Below the pieces are notes generated by a model. The model was not told where the DNA came from. It saw nothing but the letters and a program-made list of their open reading frames with translations, and did not search any database. Below are positions 25,509-36,080 of a stretch of DNA of 64,000 nucleotides, piece after piece. Numbering within the stretch: the stretch's first letter is position 1; the number at the start of each line of letters is the position of its first letter. A program made the translations under genes and the position numbers. Source of the DNA: Roseicyclus salinarum (GTDB lineage Bacteria; Pseudomonadota; Alphaproteobacteria; Rhodobacterales; Rhodobacteraceae); contig NZ_JARRSA010000008.1 of NCBI RefSeq assembly GCF_029624655.1, forward strand, positions 1 to 64,000. Direction: 5' to 3'.

Positions 25509-26747
25509 ATGTCCCTCGACGACGCCAGGACCTTCAAGCCCGACCCGACCCGACAGGAGGGTGAGGCGCGGCTTGCGGCGTTCATCCCGGGCATGGGCAG
25601 GCGCTACGCGAACGGTCGCAACTTCGACCGCGGACCGGGGCGGCATGGCGACGTCTCGCAGCTTTCGCCCTATCTGCGCAGGCGGCTGGTCCTCGAGAGC
25701 GAGGCCGTGGCCGCGGCGCTCGGGACCCATGGGCCCGAGGCGTCCGAGAAGTTCGTGCAGGAGGTCGTCTGGCGCGGCTATTTCAAGGGCTGGCTGGAGC
25801 GGCGGCCGCAGGTCTGGACCGCATTCCGCGACGGCCTCGCGCGCGATCTCGACGCGATGGAGCGCGACCGCCGGCTGAGGCGCGCGGTCGAGGCCGCCGA
25901 GGCCGGGGCGACCGGAATCGAATGCTTCGACGCGTGGGCGGCCGAGCTGGTCGAGACGGGCTACCTGCACAATCATGCCCGGATGTGGTTCGCCTCGATC
26001 TGGATCTTCACGCTCGAGCTTCCGTGGCGTCTGGGGGCCGATTTCTTCTACAGGCATCTGCTGGACGGCGATCCGGCCTCGAACACGCTGGGCTGGCGCT
26101 GGGTGGCGGGCCTGCACACGCGCGGCAGGCCCTACCATGCGCAGGCGTGGAACATCGCCAAGTTCACCGAGCGCCGCTTCGAGCCGCGCGACGCCGATCT
26201 CGCCGAGGTGGTCGGCGGCCTCGAGGCCGAGGAGCCCGAGGGCCTGCCGCCCGTCCAGCCCCTGCGCGCGCCGCGCCCGCCCGATCCCGCCGCGCCGTCC
26301 GTCCTTCTGATCACCGAGGAGGATTGCAGGCCCGAGGACTTCGATCCCGGCCGCCATGACATCAGGGGCGCGGCGCGGCTTTCGGCAAGCCACCTGCGCT
26401 CGCCCCGCCCGGTCTCCGAGGCCGTCGCGGCCTTCGAGGCGGGCGCGCTCGAGGATGCCGCGAGGCGTTCGGGCCTCGAAACCGAGCCGATGCGGGCCGG
26501 CGTTCCCTCGGACCTCGCGCGCTGGGCGGTCCGGGCGGGGGCCACGCAGATCCTGACGCCCTACGTCCCCGAGGGCCCCTTGCGCGACTGGCTGGCCGAG
26601 GCCGGACCCGCGCTGGGGGAGGCGGGCGTCACGCTGTGCGAATGGCGGCGCGACTGGGACGCGCTGATCTGGCCCCATGCCACGGCGGGGTTCTTCAAGG
26701 TGAAGAAGAAGATCCCCGACATCCTCCAAGACGCGGGCCTGTCGTGA
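25509..26747 (+). CDS. photolyase/cryptochrome-like FAD-binding protein, FAD domain first
   Basis: 412 residues. Residues about 25-240 are the helical FAD domain of the photolyase/cryptochrome family: SQLSPYLRRRLV, FVQEVVWRGYFKGWL, TGYLHNHARMWFASIWIFTL and DPASNTLGWRWVAGLHTRGR. The antenna domain that normally precedes it is absent; instead a second alpha/beta domain follows (residues about 265-412, VLLITEEDCRPEDFD through ATQILTPYVPEGPLRDWL). The order is thus reversed. Photorepair or light sensing is possible but unproven. Its stop overlaps the next gene (GTGA), a FAD-dependent oxidase. Confidence 0.8.
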   Translation: MSLDDARTFKPDPTRQEGEARLAAFIPGMGRRYANGRNFDRGPGRHGDVSQLSPYLRRRLVLESEAVAAALGTHGPEASEKFVQEVVWRGYFKGWLERRPQVWTAFRDGLARDLDAMERDRRLRRAVEAAEAGATGIECFDAWAAELVETGYLHNHARMWFASIWIFTLELPWRLGADFFYRHLLDGDPASNTLGWRWVAGLHTRGRPYHAQAWNIAKFTERRFEPRDADLAEVVGGLEAEEPEGLPPVQPLRAPRPPDPAAPSVLLITEEDCRPEDFDPGRHDIRGAARLSASHLRSPRPVSEAVAAFEAGALEDAARRSGLETEPMRAGVPSDLARWAVRAGATQILTPYVPEGPLRDWLAEAGPALGEAGVTLCEWRRDWDALIWPHATAGFFKVKKKIPDILQDAGLS

Positions 26748-27694
26748 CACGTGTCCTGATCGTCGGCGCGGGACTGGCAGGGATCGCCTGCGCCCGCCGC
26801 CTGCGCGCGGCGGGCATTGGCGTGACTCTGATCGACAAGGGCCGCGGCATCGGCGGCCGGATGGCGTCGCGGCGGGTGGAATTGGGAACAGGCCGGGTTT
26901 ATTTCGATCACGGTGCGCAATACCTGCCCGACGCGCCGGAGATCGACGCGATGGCCGCCGCCGCGCCGGAGGCGGTGGCGTCGTGGGACGTCGGTGACGG
27001 GCAGACGTGCCGTGTCGGCGTGCCGCGCATGTCGGCCCTGCCGGGCGCGCTGGCGGCCGGTCTCGACGTCCGCCAGCAGATCCGCGTCACGGGGCTTGTC
27101 CATGACGGCGCAGGCTTCGCTGTCGAGACGGACGGCGGGGCCTATTCGGCCACACATGTGGTGCTGACCGTGCCCGCACCGCAGGTCGCTGCGCTGGTCG
27201 GCGCGGCGAGCGCGGTGGCGCAAGCGGCCGCCGCGGCCGAGATGCGGCCCTGCCTCACGCTGATGGCGGCCTTTCCGCGGTCCTCGCCCGCGCCCTTCGT
27301 CACGCGGCGCGACGCGGGCCGCCCGCTTGCGTGGATCGCGCAGGACGCAACCAAGCCGGGACGCACGGCTGCCCTGCGCACATGGGTCGCGCAGGCCGGC
27401 CCGGACTGGAGCGCGGCGCGCATCGACATGGACCGGGCGCGGGCCCGCGACGCGATGCTCGGCCTGCTCTGCGAGGAGATCGGCGCGGACCCCGCCGACG
27501 CGCTTCATGCCGACGTGCAGGGCTGGCGCTACGGACTTGTCGCGACGCCGCTCGGCCACCCGTTCGTCCGCGACGGTGCGCTCTATGCGGGAGGCGACTG
27601 GTGCCTCGGCGCAAGGGCGTCGGACGCGTGGCGCTCGGGCGAGGCGATTGCGGACGACATGCTCGCGCGCGGACTGGCACGGGCCGGGGCGTGA
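26744..27694 (+). CDS. FAD-dependent amine-oxidase/renalase-like protein
   Basis: 316 residues from a GTG that overlaps the previous stop. The Rossmann start VLIVGAGLAGIACARRLRAA and the second glycine-rich element DKGRGIGGRMASRR are those of the renalase/NAD(P)-FAD oxidase family; YFDHGAQYL follows. The C-terminal FAD contact is ALYAGGDWCLGARASDAWRSG. Members oxidise small NAD(P)H isomers or unknown substrates in the cytoplasm. The tight coupling to the photolyase-like gene suggests a shared flavin-based task; no substrate can be named. Confidence 0.87.
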   Translation: MTRVLIVGAGLAGIACARRLRAAGIGVTLIDKGRGIGGRMASRRVELGTGRVYFDHGAQYLPDAPEIDAMAAAAPEAVASWDVGDGQTCRVGVPRMSALPGALAAGLDVRQQIRVTGLVHDGAGFAVETDGGAYSATHVVLTVPAPQVAALVGAASAVAQAAAAAEMRPCLTLMAAFPRSSPAPFVTRRDAGRPLAWIAQDATKPGRTAALRTWVAQAGPDWSAARIDMDRARARDAMLGLLCEEIGADPADALHADVQGWRYGLVATPLGHPFVRDGALYAGGDWCLGARASDAWRSGEAIADDMLARGLARAGA

Positions 27695-27788
27695 TGGCGC
27701 AGGCCCCGGCCCGTGCCGGCCGCCCGACACCGCTGGACACGCCGGGACGCGAGGCTACCCTCGCCGTCTGCGGCACGGGAGCATTGCC

Positions 27789-28679
27789 TTGAACATCACG
27801 ATACTCGACGGCGGCATGGGGCAGGAACTTGTGCGCCGGGCGGGGCGTGCGACCCCGCTCTGGGCGATGCAGGCCCTTCTCGACCAGCCCGGCCTCGTGG
27901 CGGAGGTGCACCGCGACTTCTTCGCAGCGGGCGCTGAGGTCGCGACCGCGAACACCTACGCGGTCCTGCCCGACCGGCTGGAGACCTTCGGGCTGTCGGA
28001 CCGTCTGGAGGAGCTGATCGGGGCGGCCTGCGCGATCGCGGCGCGGGCGCGCGACGAGGCGGGCGGCGGCATCGTGGCGGGCTCGCTCGGGCCGCTCGGT
28101 TTCTCCTACCAGCCGCAGAACGCGCCCCCCGCCGACGAGGCGGCCGAGGTCTACGACCGCGTGGCCCGGCTGCAGGCCCGGACCGTCGATGTCCTGCTCC
28201 TCGAGACGATGTCCTCGGTCGATCAGGCCTGCGGCGCCTTGATGGGGGCCGCGGGGGCGGGCAAGCCCGTCTGGCTGGCGCTGAGCGTGGACGATGCGGA
28301 CGGCACGCGCCTGCGCTCGGGCGAGGCACTGGACGCGGTCGTGCCGCTTCTGCGCGCCTTCGGCCCCGAGCGCGTCCTGTTGAACTGCTCGCGTCCCGAG
28401 GCGGTGTCGCAGGGTCTGCCGATCCTTGCGGGGCTGCACCCGCATGTCGGCGCCTACGCAAACGGTTTCGCCGCGATCGACCCGCGCTTCGACCGGATCG
28501 GCGCGACCACGGATCTACTGAGCGCGCGCAAGGACATCACGCCCGCGGTCTATGCGGAGTTCGCCCTTGCGTGGGTGGCGGCGGGCGCGCGCACTGTCGG
28601 CGGCTGCTGCGAGGTGGGCCCGGCCCATATCGCCGAACTTGCCCGGCATGTCGCCGAACGGGACGTTCCCGCAGGCTGA
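27789..28679 (+). CDS. homocysteine S-methyltransferase family protein
   Basis: 296 residues from a TTG start at LNITILDGGMGQELVRRAG. The zinc-binding Cys residues of the pfam02574 fold are present: LLNCSRPEAVSQG and the C-terminal GGCCEVGPAHIAEL; the N-terminal DGGMGQ and GSLGPLG loops are also conserved. It transfers a methyl group to homocysteine, from S-methylmethionine, betaine or a dimethylsulfonio compound (DMSP is likely in marine Rhodobacteraceae, inference only). An upstream start in the same frame is open for 154 codons but that stretch overlaps the oxidase gene. It ends 25 bases before the convergent arsenic operon. Confidence 0.88.
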   Translation: MNITILDGGMGQELVRRAGRATPLWAMQALLDQPGLVAEVHRDFFAAGAEVATANTYAVLPDRLETFGLSDRLEELIGAACAIAARARDEAGGGIVAGSLGPLGFSYQPQNAPPADEAAEVYDRVARLQARTVDVLLLETMSSVDQACGALMGAAGAGKPVWLALSVDDADGTRLRSGEALDAVVPLLRAFGPERVLLNCSRPEAVSQGLPILAGLHPHVGAYANGFAAIDPRFDRIGATTDLLSARKDITPAVYAEFALAWVAAGARTVGGCCEVGPAHIAELARHVAERDVPAG

Positions 28680-28704
28680 CGCGCGGCGGCCGCCGGGGCG
28701 CCGC

Positions 28705-29708
<1,004 letters not shown>

Positions 29709-29712
<4 letters not shown>

Positions 29713-30983
29713 GCCGGTGTCACCTGTGCTTCGTCCGCCTCCAGCCTGCCCGAGGCGAGCGCCGAGGCGGCGACCATCGCCGTCGCCGTCCCGAGCATCA
29801 GGGCGAGGCCGCCGGCCTGGTAGGTCAGACCCGAGAGGACGGTGCCCGCGAGACGCCCGCCGGCATTCGCCATGTAATAGAAACCGACGTCCATCGTCAC
29901 CCGCTCGGCCCTCGTGAACGCGAGGATCAGGTAGGAATGGAGCGACGAGTTGACCGCGAAGATCGCACCGAAGACGAGCAGTCCGGCCACCAGCGTCGCG
30001 GTCAGCCACGGCTGCGGCCCGGACGGCACGAGGGCGGCGAGCGTCAGGGCGGCTGGCACCGCGGCCAGCGCCCAGGCCCAGCGGCGCGCCGCGCCGACCA
30101 GCTCGGCCTCGGGGCGGGTCGCGGCGCGCAGGATCCGCGGCGCGAAGGCCTGCACCGCGCCGTAGAGGATGATCCACGCCGCCATGAACGTGCCGATCAT
30201 GAAGAACGCCGCGCGGTTGCCTTCGGTCGTGCCGTCCGAGAGGACGGCGTAGAAATAGATCGGGATGCCCACGACGAACCACACGTCACGCGCCCCGAAC
30301 AGGAACACCCGCGCGGCGCTGAGCCGGTTCACGTTCGCCGACTTCGAGAAGACCTCGGAGAATTTCGCGCCCTTGCGCCCCTTCGGAAGACCCGCAGGCA
30401 TCGCCACCAGCACCGCCGCGAGGATCATGGCGAGGACGGCCGCCATCGACAGGACGGCGGTCGTGAAACCCGCCGTCGCCAGAAGCCCCGCGCCAAGCAG
30501 GAAGCCCAGGCCCTTCACCGCGTTCTTCGACCCCGTCAGCAGCGCGACCCAGCGAAAGAGGCCGCCCTTCGCGGTCGGCGCGAGCACCTTGACGGCCGAT
30601 TTCGCGGACATCTTGGCAAGGTCCTTGGCGACGCCCGACGCGCCCTGCACGAGCATGACGAAGGCCACCGACAGCCCGACCGTCCAGCCGGGGTCCAGCT
30701 GCGCCAGCGCGACCAGCGCCGCCACCTGGATCGCAAGCCCGGCGTGAAGCGTCGCCGTCAGCCCGAAGCGCGCGGCGATCCAGCCCGCGCAAAGGTTCGT
30801 GGCCATCCCCGCGATCTCGTAGAGGACGAACAGATAGGCAAGCTGCACCGGCGTGAAGCCGAGCGTGTGGAAGTGCAGCAGGACCAGCATCCTCAGCGCG
30901 CCGTCGGTCAGCATGAACGCCCAGTAGGCGGCGGTCACGGCGGCATAGGCCGCAAGACCCTCGGGACGCGGGGACGCGCTCAC
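29709..30983 (-). CDS. arsJ: ArsJ, organoarsenical MFS exporter
   Basis: 424 residues, twelve helices. The ArsJ-specific blocks are [60 protein letters not shown] and the helix [18 protein letters not shown]. ArsJ exports 1-arseno-3-phosphoglycerate, the product made by the GAPDH encoded just upstream. It overlaps the genes on both sides by 4 bases. Confidence 0.95.
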
Positions 30984-31978
30984 GGCGACGCCCCGACCAT
31001 CAGCGCCACATCCACGAGGCGGTGGGCATAGCCCATCTCGTTGTCGTACCAGGCGTAGACCTTCAGCTGGGTCCCGTTGACGACCATCGTCGAGGGGGCG
31101 TCCACGATCGCGGACCGCGTGTCGTCGGTATAGTCGGCCGAGACGAGCGGGCGCTCTTCGTAGCCGAGGATGCCCTTCAGCGGGCCTTCGGCGGCCGCCC
31201 TGAACAGGGCGTTGACCTCCTCGACGCTGGTGGCGCGCTCCAGCTCGAAGACGCAGTCGGTGAGCGAGGCGTTCAGAAGCGGCACCCGAACGGCGTGGCC
31301 GTTCAACCGGCCTGCGAGCTCGGGATAGATCAGCGTGATCGCCGTGGCGCTGCCCGTCGTCGTGGGGATAAGCGAGTTCAGCGCCGAGCGCGCGCGGCGC
31401 AGGTCCTTCGCCGGGCGGTCCACGATGGTCTGCGTGTTCGTCACGTCATGGATCGTGGTGATCGAGCCGTGGCGGATGCCGATGGCCTCGTGCACGACCT
31501 TCACCACCGGGGCGAGGCAGTTCGTGGTGCACGATGCCGCCGTGACGATGCGGTGCCGGGCGGGGTCGTAGACGTCGTGGTTTACGCCGTAGACGATGTT
31601 CGCGGCCCCGCCGTCCTTGACCGGGGCCGAGACCACGACCTTCCTGACGCCCGCCTCGAAGTACGGGGCGAGCGCGGCCTCGGACTTGAAGGCGCCGGTG
31701 CAGTCGATGACCACGTCCACGCCCTCGAGCGGAAGCGACGCGAGGTCCCGCGCCCCCGCGAAGCGAATGCGGCGGCCGTCGATGGTCACGCTATCCGCGT
31801 CATGTGTGATGTCCGCGTCCCAACGTCCGTGCACGGTATCGAATTCAAGGAGATGCGCGTGCATCGCCGGGCCGCCCACGGCGTCGTTGATCCAGGCGAT
31901 CCGAGCCCCGCGCTCGAGCAGAGGCTTCAGCGCAAGCTTGCCGATCCGGCCAAGTCCGTTCAGCGCGTAGACGGTCAT
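30980..31978 (-). CDS. ArsJ-associated glyceraldehyde-3-phosphate dehydrogenase
   Basis: 332 residues. NAD-binding start [20 protein letters not shown] and the catalytic segment [20 protein letters not shown] with the active Cys; [13 protein letters not shown], normally HSYT in glycolytic forms, is the variant seen in ars operons. With arsenate in place of phosphate it turns glyceraldehyde-3-phosphate into 1-arseno-3-phosphoglycerate, which ArsJ exports. The partner gene order is diagnostic. It overlaps the ArsR-ArsC gene and arsJ by 4 bases each. Confidence 0.93.
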   Translation of the reverse strand: MTVYALNGLGRIGKLALKPLLERGARIAWINDAVGGPAMHAHLLEFDTVHGRWDADITHDADSVTIDGRRIRFAGARDLASLPLEGVDVVIDCTGAFKSEAALAPYFEAGVRKVVVSAPVKDGGAANIVYGVNHDVYDPARHRIVTAASCTTNCLAPVVKVVHEAIGIRHGSITTIHDVTNTQTIVDRPAKDLRRARSALNSLIPTTTGSATAITLIYPELAGRLNGHAVRVPLLNASLTDCVFELERATSVEEVNALFRAAAEGPLKGILGYEERPLVSADYTDDTRSAIVDAPSTMVVNGTQLKVYAWYDNEMGYAHRLVDVALMVGASP

Positions 31979-32820
31979 GCGGGCTCTCCCCTGGTGGCGC
32001 GGCCGATGTCGTCCACCGCCTGTTGCAGCGAAATCCGGTCAAGCGCGTCGAGCGGCAGGGCCGCGAAGGACAGGATGCGGTTGCGCATCGCGCCGTAGGC
32101 CTGCCGGAAGGCCAGGGCCTTCTCGGCGTCGGTGCCTTCGGCTTTCACCGGGTCGGGCAATCCCCAATGCGCGCTGACGGGCTGTCCGGTCCATGTCGGA
32201 CATTCCTCGTTCGCGGCCTGGTTGCAGACCGTGAACACGAAGTCGAACGCGGGCGCGCCGGGCGTCTGGAACTCCGCCACCGTCTTGGTGCGCAGCGCCG
32301 AGGTGTCGTGGCCCTGCCGTTCCAGCACCGCGAGGGCGAAGGGGTTCACCTCGGGCGCGGGGCGGGTGCCCGCCGAGAAGGCCTCGAACCGCGCGCCCGC
32401 CTCCGTGCGCAGGATGGCCTCGGCAAAGATCGAGCGGGCGGAGTTGCCGGTGCAGATGAACAGGACCCTGAACTTCCCGCGCGGCGCGATGCGCGGCTCC
32501 GGCCTGCGGGGCGTGGCAAGGGGCGAACACAGCTCGGGCCGGCCGCGGCAGCAGTCGTTGAGGAGGTAGTCGAAGGTGCGTCGCACCTCCGGCATCGCGA
32601 TGGAGTATCGCAGCGAGGTGCCCGCCCGCTCCTGCGTGACGAGCCCTGCCTGCATCAGCGCGGAGAGGTAGGCCGAGAGCGTGGAGGCCTTGATGCCGAG
32701 CGCATCGGACAACTCCCCGGCGGGAACGCGGTCTGGAAACCGGCGCATCAGCAGGCGGAAGACCGCCAGTCTCTGCGGATGGCCAAGCGCGACGAGGCGG
32801 GAGGGAATCTCATTTTCCAT
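31975..32820 (-). CDS. ArsR-ArsC fusion: arsenic regulator plus arsenate reductase
   Basis: 281 residues in two domains. Residues 1-105 are an ArsR winged helix ([40 protein letters not shown]) with a cysteine cluster [13 protein letters not shown], a likely As(III) site. Residues 117-281 are a low-molecular-weight-phosphatase-type arsenate reductase: active site [10 protein letters not shown] (Cys 123), the second and third redox Cys in [15 protein letters not shown], and the Asp in [10 protein letters not shown] single protein therefore senses arsenite and reduces arsenate. It heads the operon; its start codon lies inside the operator candidate. Confidence 0.93.
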   Translation of the reverse strand: MENEIPSRLVALGHPQRLAVFRLLMRRFPDRVPAGELSDALGIKASTLSAYLSALMQAGLVTQERAGTSLRYSIAMPEVRRTFDYLLNDCCRGRPELCSPLATPRRPEPRIAPRGKFRVLFICTGNSARSIFAEAILRTEAGARFEAFSAGTRPAPEVNPFALAVLERQGHDTSALRTKTVAEFQTPGAPAFDFVFTVCNQAANEECPTWTGQPVSAHWGLPDPVKAEGTDAEKALAFRQAYGAMRNRILSFAALPLDALDRISLQQAVDDIGRATRGEPA

Positions 32821-32833
32821 ATTTCACGAATAT
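32819..32833. promoter_or_regulatory. candidate ArsR operator
   Basis: AT-rich inverted repeat ATATT-N5-AATAT, with ATTCG-type repeats just upstream, overlaps the start codon of the ArsR-ArsC gene. ArsR proteins commonly bind such AT-rich palindromes to block their own promoter. The short distance suggests a very short or absent leader. Confidence 0.5.
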
Positions 32834-32980
32834 ACGAATAATGTCGGATGGAAAAGGGTTTTTCGCATCCCCAGCGATACGGGAAGCGCGCAAGAAGGTG
32901 TGCGGCGTGGTGCCCGCCTCCCGCCGGGCGTGGCGGTGCCCGGACTTGAAACGGGGGCCCGCTTGGATAAGTGTCCCCTC

Positions 32981-33445
32981 ATGACGATTGCCTGCGCCAT
33001 AAACGGCCCGCGTCCCGTCCTGCGGCCCGCCCCCCTTGCCGTCTGGGCGCGCCGCGCGATCGACCGTCTGCCTGCGCGTGGCGGCGTGCTGGCAGCCGCG
33101 ATCGTCCTGATGGCGACCGTCACCGTCCGCGCCGAAGAGCACATACAGGACTGGATACCGGACGCGCTCACGTTCCCCGAAGACACCGAGGTGATCTCGG
33201 ACCGCGTCATCGGATCGACCGTGCGGATGTTCTCGATCGCGACCGGGGCGGATGTCGATGCGCTTTTCGCGGACTGGCAGGACAGCCTCGAGACCAGCGG
33301 CTACCCGGTGTCGGCGGGTGGCCCCGAGCTCCTTGAGCGGTCGATCGAATTCTCCGGTCCCGGCATCGCGAACGCGAAGATCATCCTCGCCCCCGCGACG
33401 GAGGACGGCCGGAGCCTGATCGAGTTCGACGCGACGCTCGACTGA
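32981..33445 (+). CDS. small exported protein of unknown function
   Basis: 154 residues. Residues 35-50 form a hydrophobic stretch (GGVLAAAIVLMATVTVRA) that fits a signal peptide with a long basic n-region, cleaved before EEHIQDW. The rest is mixed alpha/beta and acidic, starting with DALTFPEDTEVISDRVIGST. I do not recognise a family. It diverges from the arsenic operon over 160 bases and converges with the antiporter gene. There is no strong binding site (GGATAAG 10 bases before the ATG). Confidence 0.65.
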   Translation: MTIACAINGPRPVLRPAPLAVWARRAIDRLPARGGVLAAAIVLMATVTVRAEEHIQDWIPDALTFPEDTEVISDRVIGSTVRMFSIATGADVDALFADWQDSLETSGYPVSAGGPELLERSIEFSGPGIANAKIILAPATEDGRSLIEFDATLD

Positions 33446-33472
33446 TCGCCTCGCCGCCGCGAACGCCGCCGT

Positions 33473-35980
33473 CTATCGGGCCCGCTCGGGCAGAAGGCCC
33501 TCCGAGGCGATGCCGCGTTTCTCGGCGCTCGCCCGCACCGCCTCGCGAAGCGTCGCGCTGCGCTTCAGAAGGCGGCGGAACCGCGCCTCGTCGAGGACCA
33601 GCAGCGTCGAAGGCGCGATCGCGCGCACCTCGGCCCGGCGCGGCCGCCGCATGAGGATCGCGAGCTGCCCGAACATCTCGCCCCGGCCCAACCGCCACGT
33701 CTGGCCCGCGCTTTCCAGCTCCACCGCGCCCGAGGCGATGAAGAACACGCTGGAGGCGGGGGCATCCCTGTCGATGACCAACTCGCCCGCATTGACGTAG
33801 CGGGTCTGAAGCGTGCGCCCCAGCCGCCTCAGGGCGGAGGCGTCGAGATCGGCGAACAGCGGGAACTGGCGCACCAGCTCGGCCCGCTGAATCGCGATGT
33901 CGAGGCGCGGGCGACCCTCGGCGATGGCGCGGCGCAGGGCGATGTCCTGCATCAGCGCGGTGTGAACCTCGGCGCCGATCAGGCCATCCTCGCGCATCGC
34001 GGCGTATTCGCGCTCCTCCAGCCGCAGGGCGGTGCGCCGGATGAAGCGCCGCTCCAGCTCCTCGGCATAGCCCGGATACTGCAGCCGGAGCCCCTCCAGC
34101 GCGGTCTCCAGCGCCTCGACCCTCCGCGCGAGCAGGTCGCGCAGAAGCTCGGCCACGCGCCGCCCGTGGATGCGCCTTATGCGTCCATCGATGAAGGCGC
34201 CGAGGTCACGCAGGATCAACCGCTGCGACAGCAGAAGCTCGAACCGGTCCGCCGTCATCCTCGCAAGCGGCGCGGACAGGCCGAGCCGCCGTTGCAGGAC
34301 GACCGCCGCCTGGAAGGGGCTGCCATAGGCGATGCTGCGCCGCGCCGCGCGCTGATAGCCGCTGCGCCCGTTCGACCGCGCGCCCTCGATCAGGCGGTCG
34401 GCGTCCGACAGGATCCGCTCCGCCATCCTCGCCGAGATCGTCCGGTCGCGCACGCGGGCGAGGATCTGGTCGCGTTCGTGACCCGCCAGGGCGATCAGGC
34501 CCAGTGTGATGCGATCGCGGTCGAGGATGTCGGCGCTGGCCTCGGCCGTCTTGACCGCGGCGTCCAGCCGCTCGCCGAAGTCCTTGGCCTCGGAGCGGAC
34601 GATGTCGTGGGTCAGCTCGTAGTTCTCGTTGGTGCGGGCGAGGTCCTCGCGCACCGTCTGCAGGGACACCGCCACCACCTGCCGCGACAGCGCCTCGTCG
34701 ATGGGCGACAGGCGGTCGAGGCCAAGCCGCGCGATGACCCAGCGCAGCGTGGTGCCCTGCACGATCAGCGTGAACAGCGTGAAGCCGGTGGCGAGGATGC
34801 CGACGATGCGCTTGGTTTCGGCGGGAACCCTGAAGCTTTCGGTCACGGCCAGCGCCAGCGCGAGCGTGACGGCGCCGCGCAGCCCGCCCCACAGGATCGC
34901 GGCGCGGTACGGCGTCTCGACCGGAGGCGACAGGCGCAGCGCCGTCAGCAGCGGCAGAAGCCCGAAGAGCATCACGGCGCGCGCGGCGACCGCGGCCACG
35001 ATCACCACGACGATCAGGCCGAAATCGCCCGGCCGCGCGCCTTCCAGCAGACGCGGGATCAGCAGCGCCGCCAGGATGAAGATCAGCGCCCCGGCCCAGT
35101 AGGCCAGCAGGTCCCAGACCTCGCGCAGATTGGCCCATGCCTGCGGCGGAAGGCGTCCGGGCCCGCCGAGGTTCAGCGTCAGGCCCGCCGCGACCACGGC
35201 GATGACGCCCGACGCCCCCACCAGCTGCTCGGCGCCGATGTAGGCGAGGTAGGGCAGGGCGACCGAGATCGAGATCTGCGCCCGTTCGTGCCGCGAGAAC
35301 ATGGCCATGACCCAGACCGCGAGCCGGGCCGAAAGCCAGCCGGTCAGCGCACCCCCGGCCACGAGGACGGGAAAGCGCGCGATCGCCTCGCCAAGGTCGG
35401 GATCCGGCACGCCCAGCATCACGAAGCCCATGAACAGGCCGAAGAGCGCGATGGCGGCGGCGTCGTTGAGAAGGCTCTCGCCCTCGATGATGCGCGCCAG
35501 CCTGCGCGGCGCCGAGATCGAGCGGAAGATCGAGACCACGGCCGAGGGATCCGTGGTCGAGACGATGGCGCCGATCAGAAGACAGGCGACGAGGGGCAGG
35601 GCGCTGGCCCATGACAGCGCGACGCCGACGGCCATCGTCGCCACGAAGACCGCGACGATGGCCAGCACGAGGATCGGCACCCAGTCGTCGAGCATCCGGC
35701 GCAGGTTCATCCCGAGCGTCGCCTGAAACAGGAGCGTCGGAAGGAAGACGTAGAGAAACACGTTGGAGCGGATCGGAAGCCCGAGGATCGCCTCGGCCAC
35801 GGGGTTCAGCGCGTCGGTCAGTTCGGTGCGCAGGAAGAAGATCGCGCCGACCCCGATCAGGACTCCGAGGACGGCGAGGATCACGCTGTGCGGCAGCCGC
35901 AGCCGCGCCGCGAGCGGCTCGGCCGCGCCGATCACGAGGAACAGGCAGGCGATCACGGTGGTCAGAAGAACGATGTCCAT
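33473..35980 (-). CDS. CPA1-type Na+(K+)/H+ antiporter with C-terminal cNMP-binding domain
   Basis: 835 residues. The first about 420 are twelve helices of the NhaP/CPA1 type, with SVILAVLGVLIGVG, the ion-site block LIGAIVSTTDPSAVVSIFRS and EGESLLNDAAAIALFGLFMG, and ILWGGLRGAVTLALAL. A long alpha-helical linker follows, and residues about 690-835 form a cNMP-binding fold (LVIDRDAPASSVFFIASGAV, RGEMFGQLAILMRRPRRAEV). Such proteins exchange Na+ or K+ for H+ at the inner membrane, gated by cyclic nucleotides. The start is the ATG at MDIVLL. Confidence 0.92.
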   Translation of the reverse strand: MDIVLLTTVIACLFLVIGAAEPLAARLRLPHSVILAVLGVLIGVGAIFFLRTELTDALNPVAEAILGLPIRSNVFLYVFLPTLLFQATLGMNLRRMLDDWVPILVLAIVAVFVATMAVGVALSWASALPLVACLLIGAIVSTTDPSAVVSIFRSISAPRRLARIIEGESLLNDAAAIALFGLFMGFVMLGVPDPDLGEAIARFPVLVAGGALTGWLSARLAVWVMAMFSRHERAQISISVALPYLAYIGAEQLVGASGVIAVVAAGLTLNLGGPGRLPPQAWANLREVWDLLAYWAGALIFILAALLIPRLLEGARPGDFGLIVVVIVAAVAARAVMLFGLLPLLTALRLSPPVETPYRAAILWGGLRGAVTLALALAVTESFRVPAETKRIVGILATGFTLFTLIVQGTTLRWVIARLGLDRLSPIDEALSRQVVAVSLQTVREDLARTNENYELTHDIVRSEAKDFGERLDAAVKTAEASADILDRDRITLGLIALAGHERDQILARVRDRTISARMAERILSDADRLIEGARSNGRSGYQRAARRSIAYGSPFQAAVVLQRRLGLSAPLARMTADRFELLLSQRLILRDLGAFIDGRIRRIHGRRVAELLRDLLARRVEALETALEGLRLQYPGYAEELERRFIRRTALRLEEREYAAMREDGLIGAEVHTALMQDIALRRAIAEGRPRLDIAIQRAELVRQFPLFADLDASALRRLGRTLQTRYVNAGELVIDRDAPASSVFFIASGAVELESAGQTWRLGRGEMFGQLAILMRRPRRAEVRAIAPSTLLVLDEARFRRLLKRSATLREAVRASAEKRGIASEGLLPERAR

Positions 35981-36080
35981 GACCCGGTCATAGCATCCGC
36001 GCGGTGCCGCGCGCATGTCGAATACGCTGCCCGAAAGCTCCCTGCGCGCCGCGCGGGGGCATGGGGCGCCGGATGGCCCC

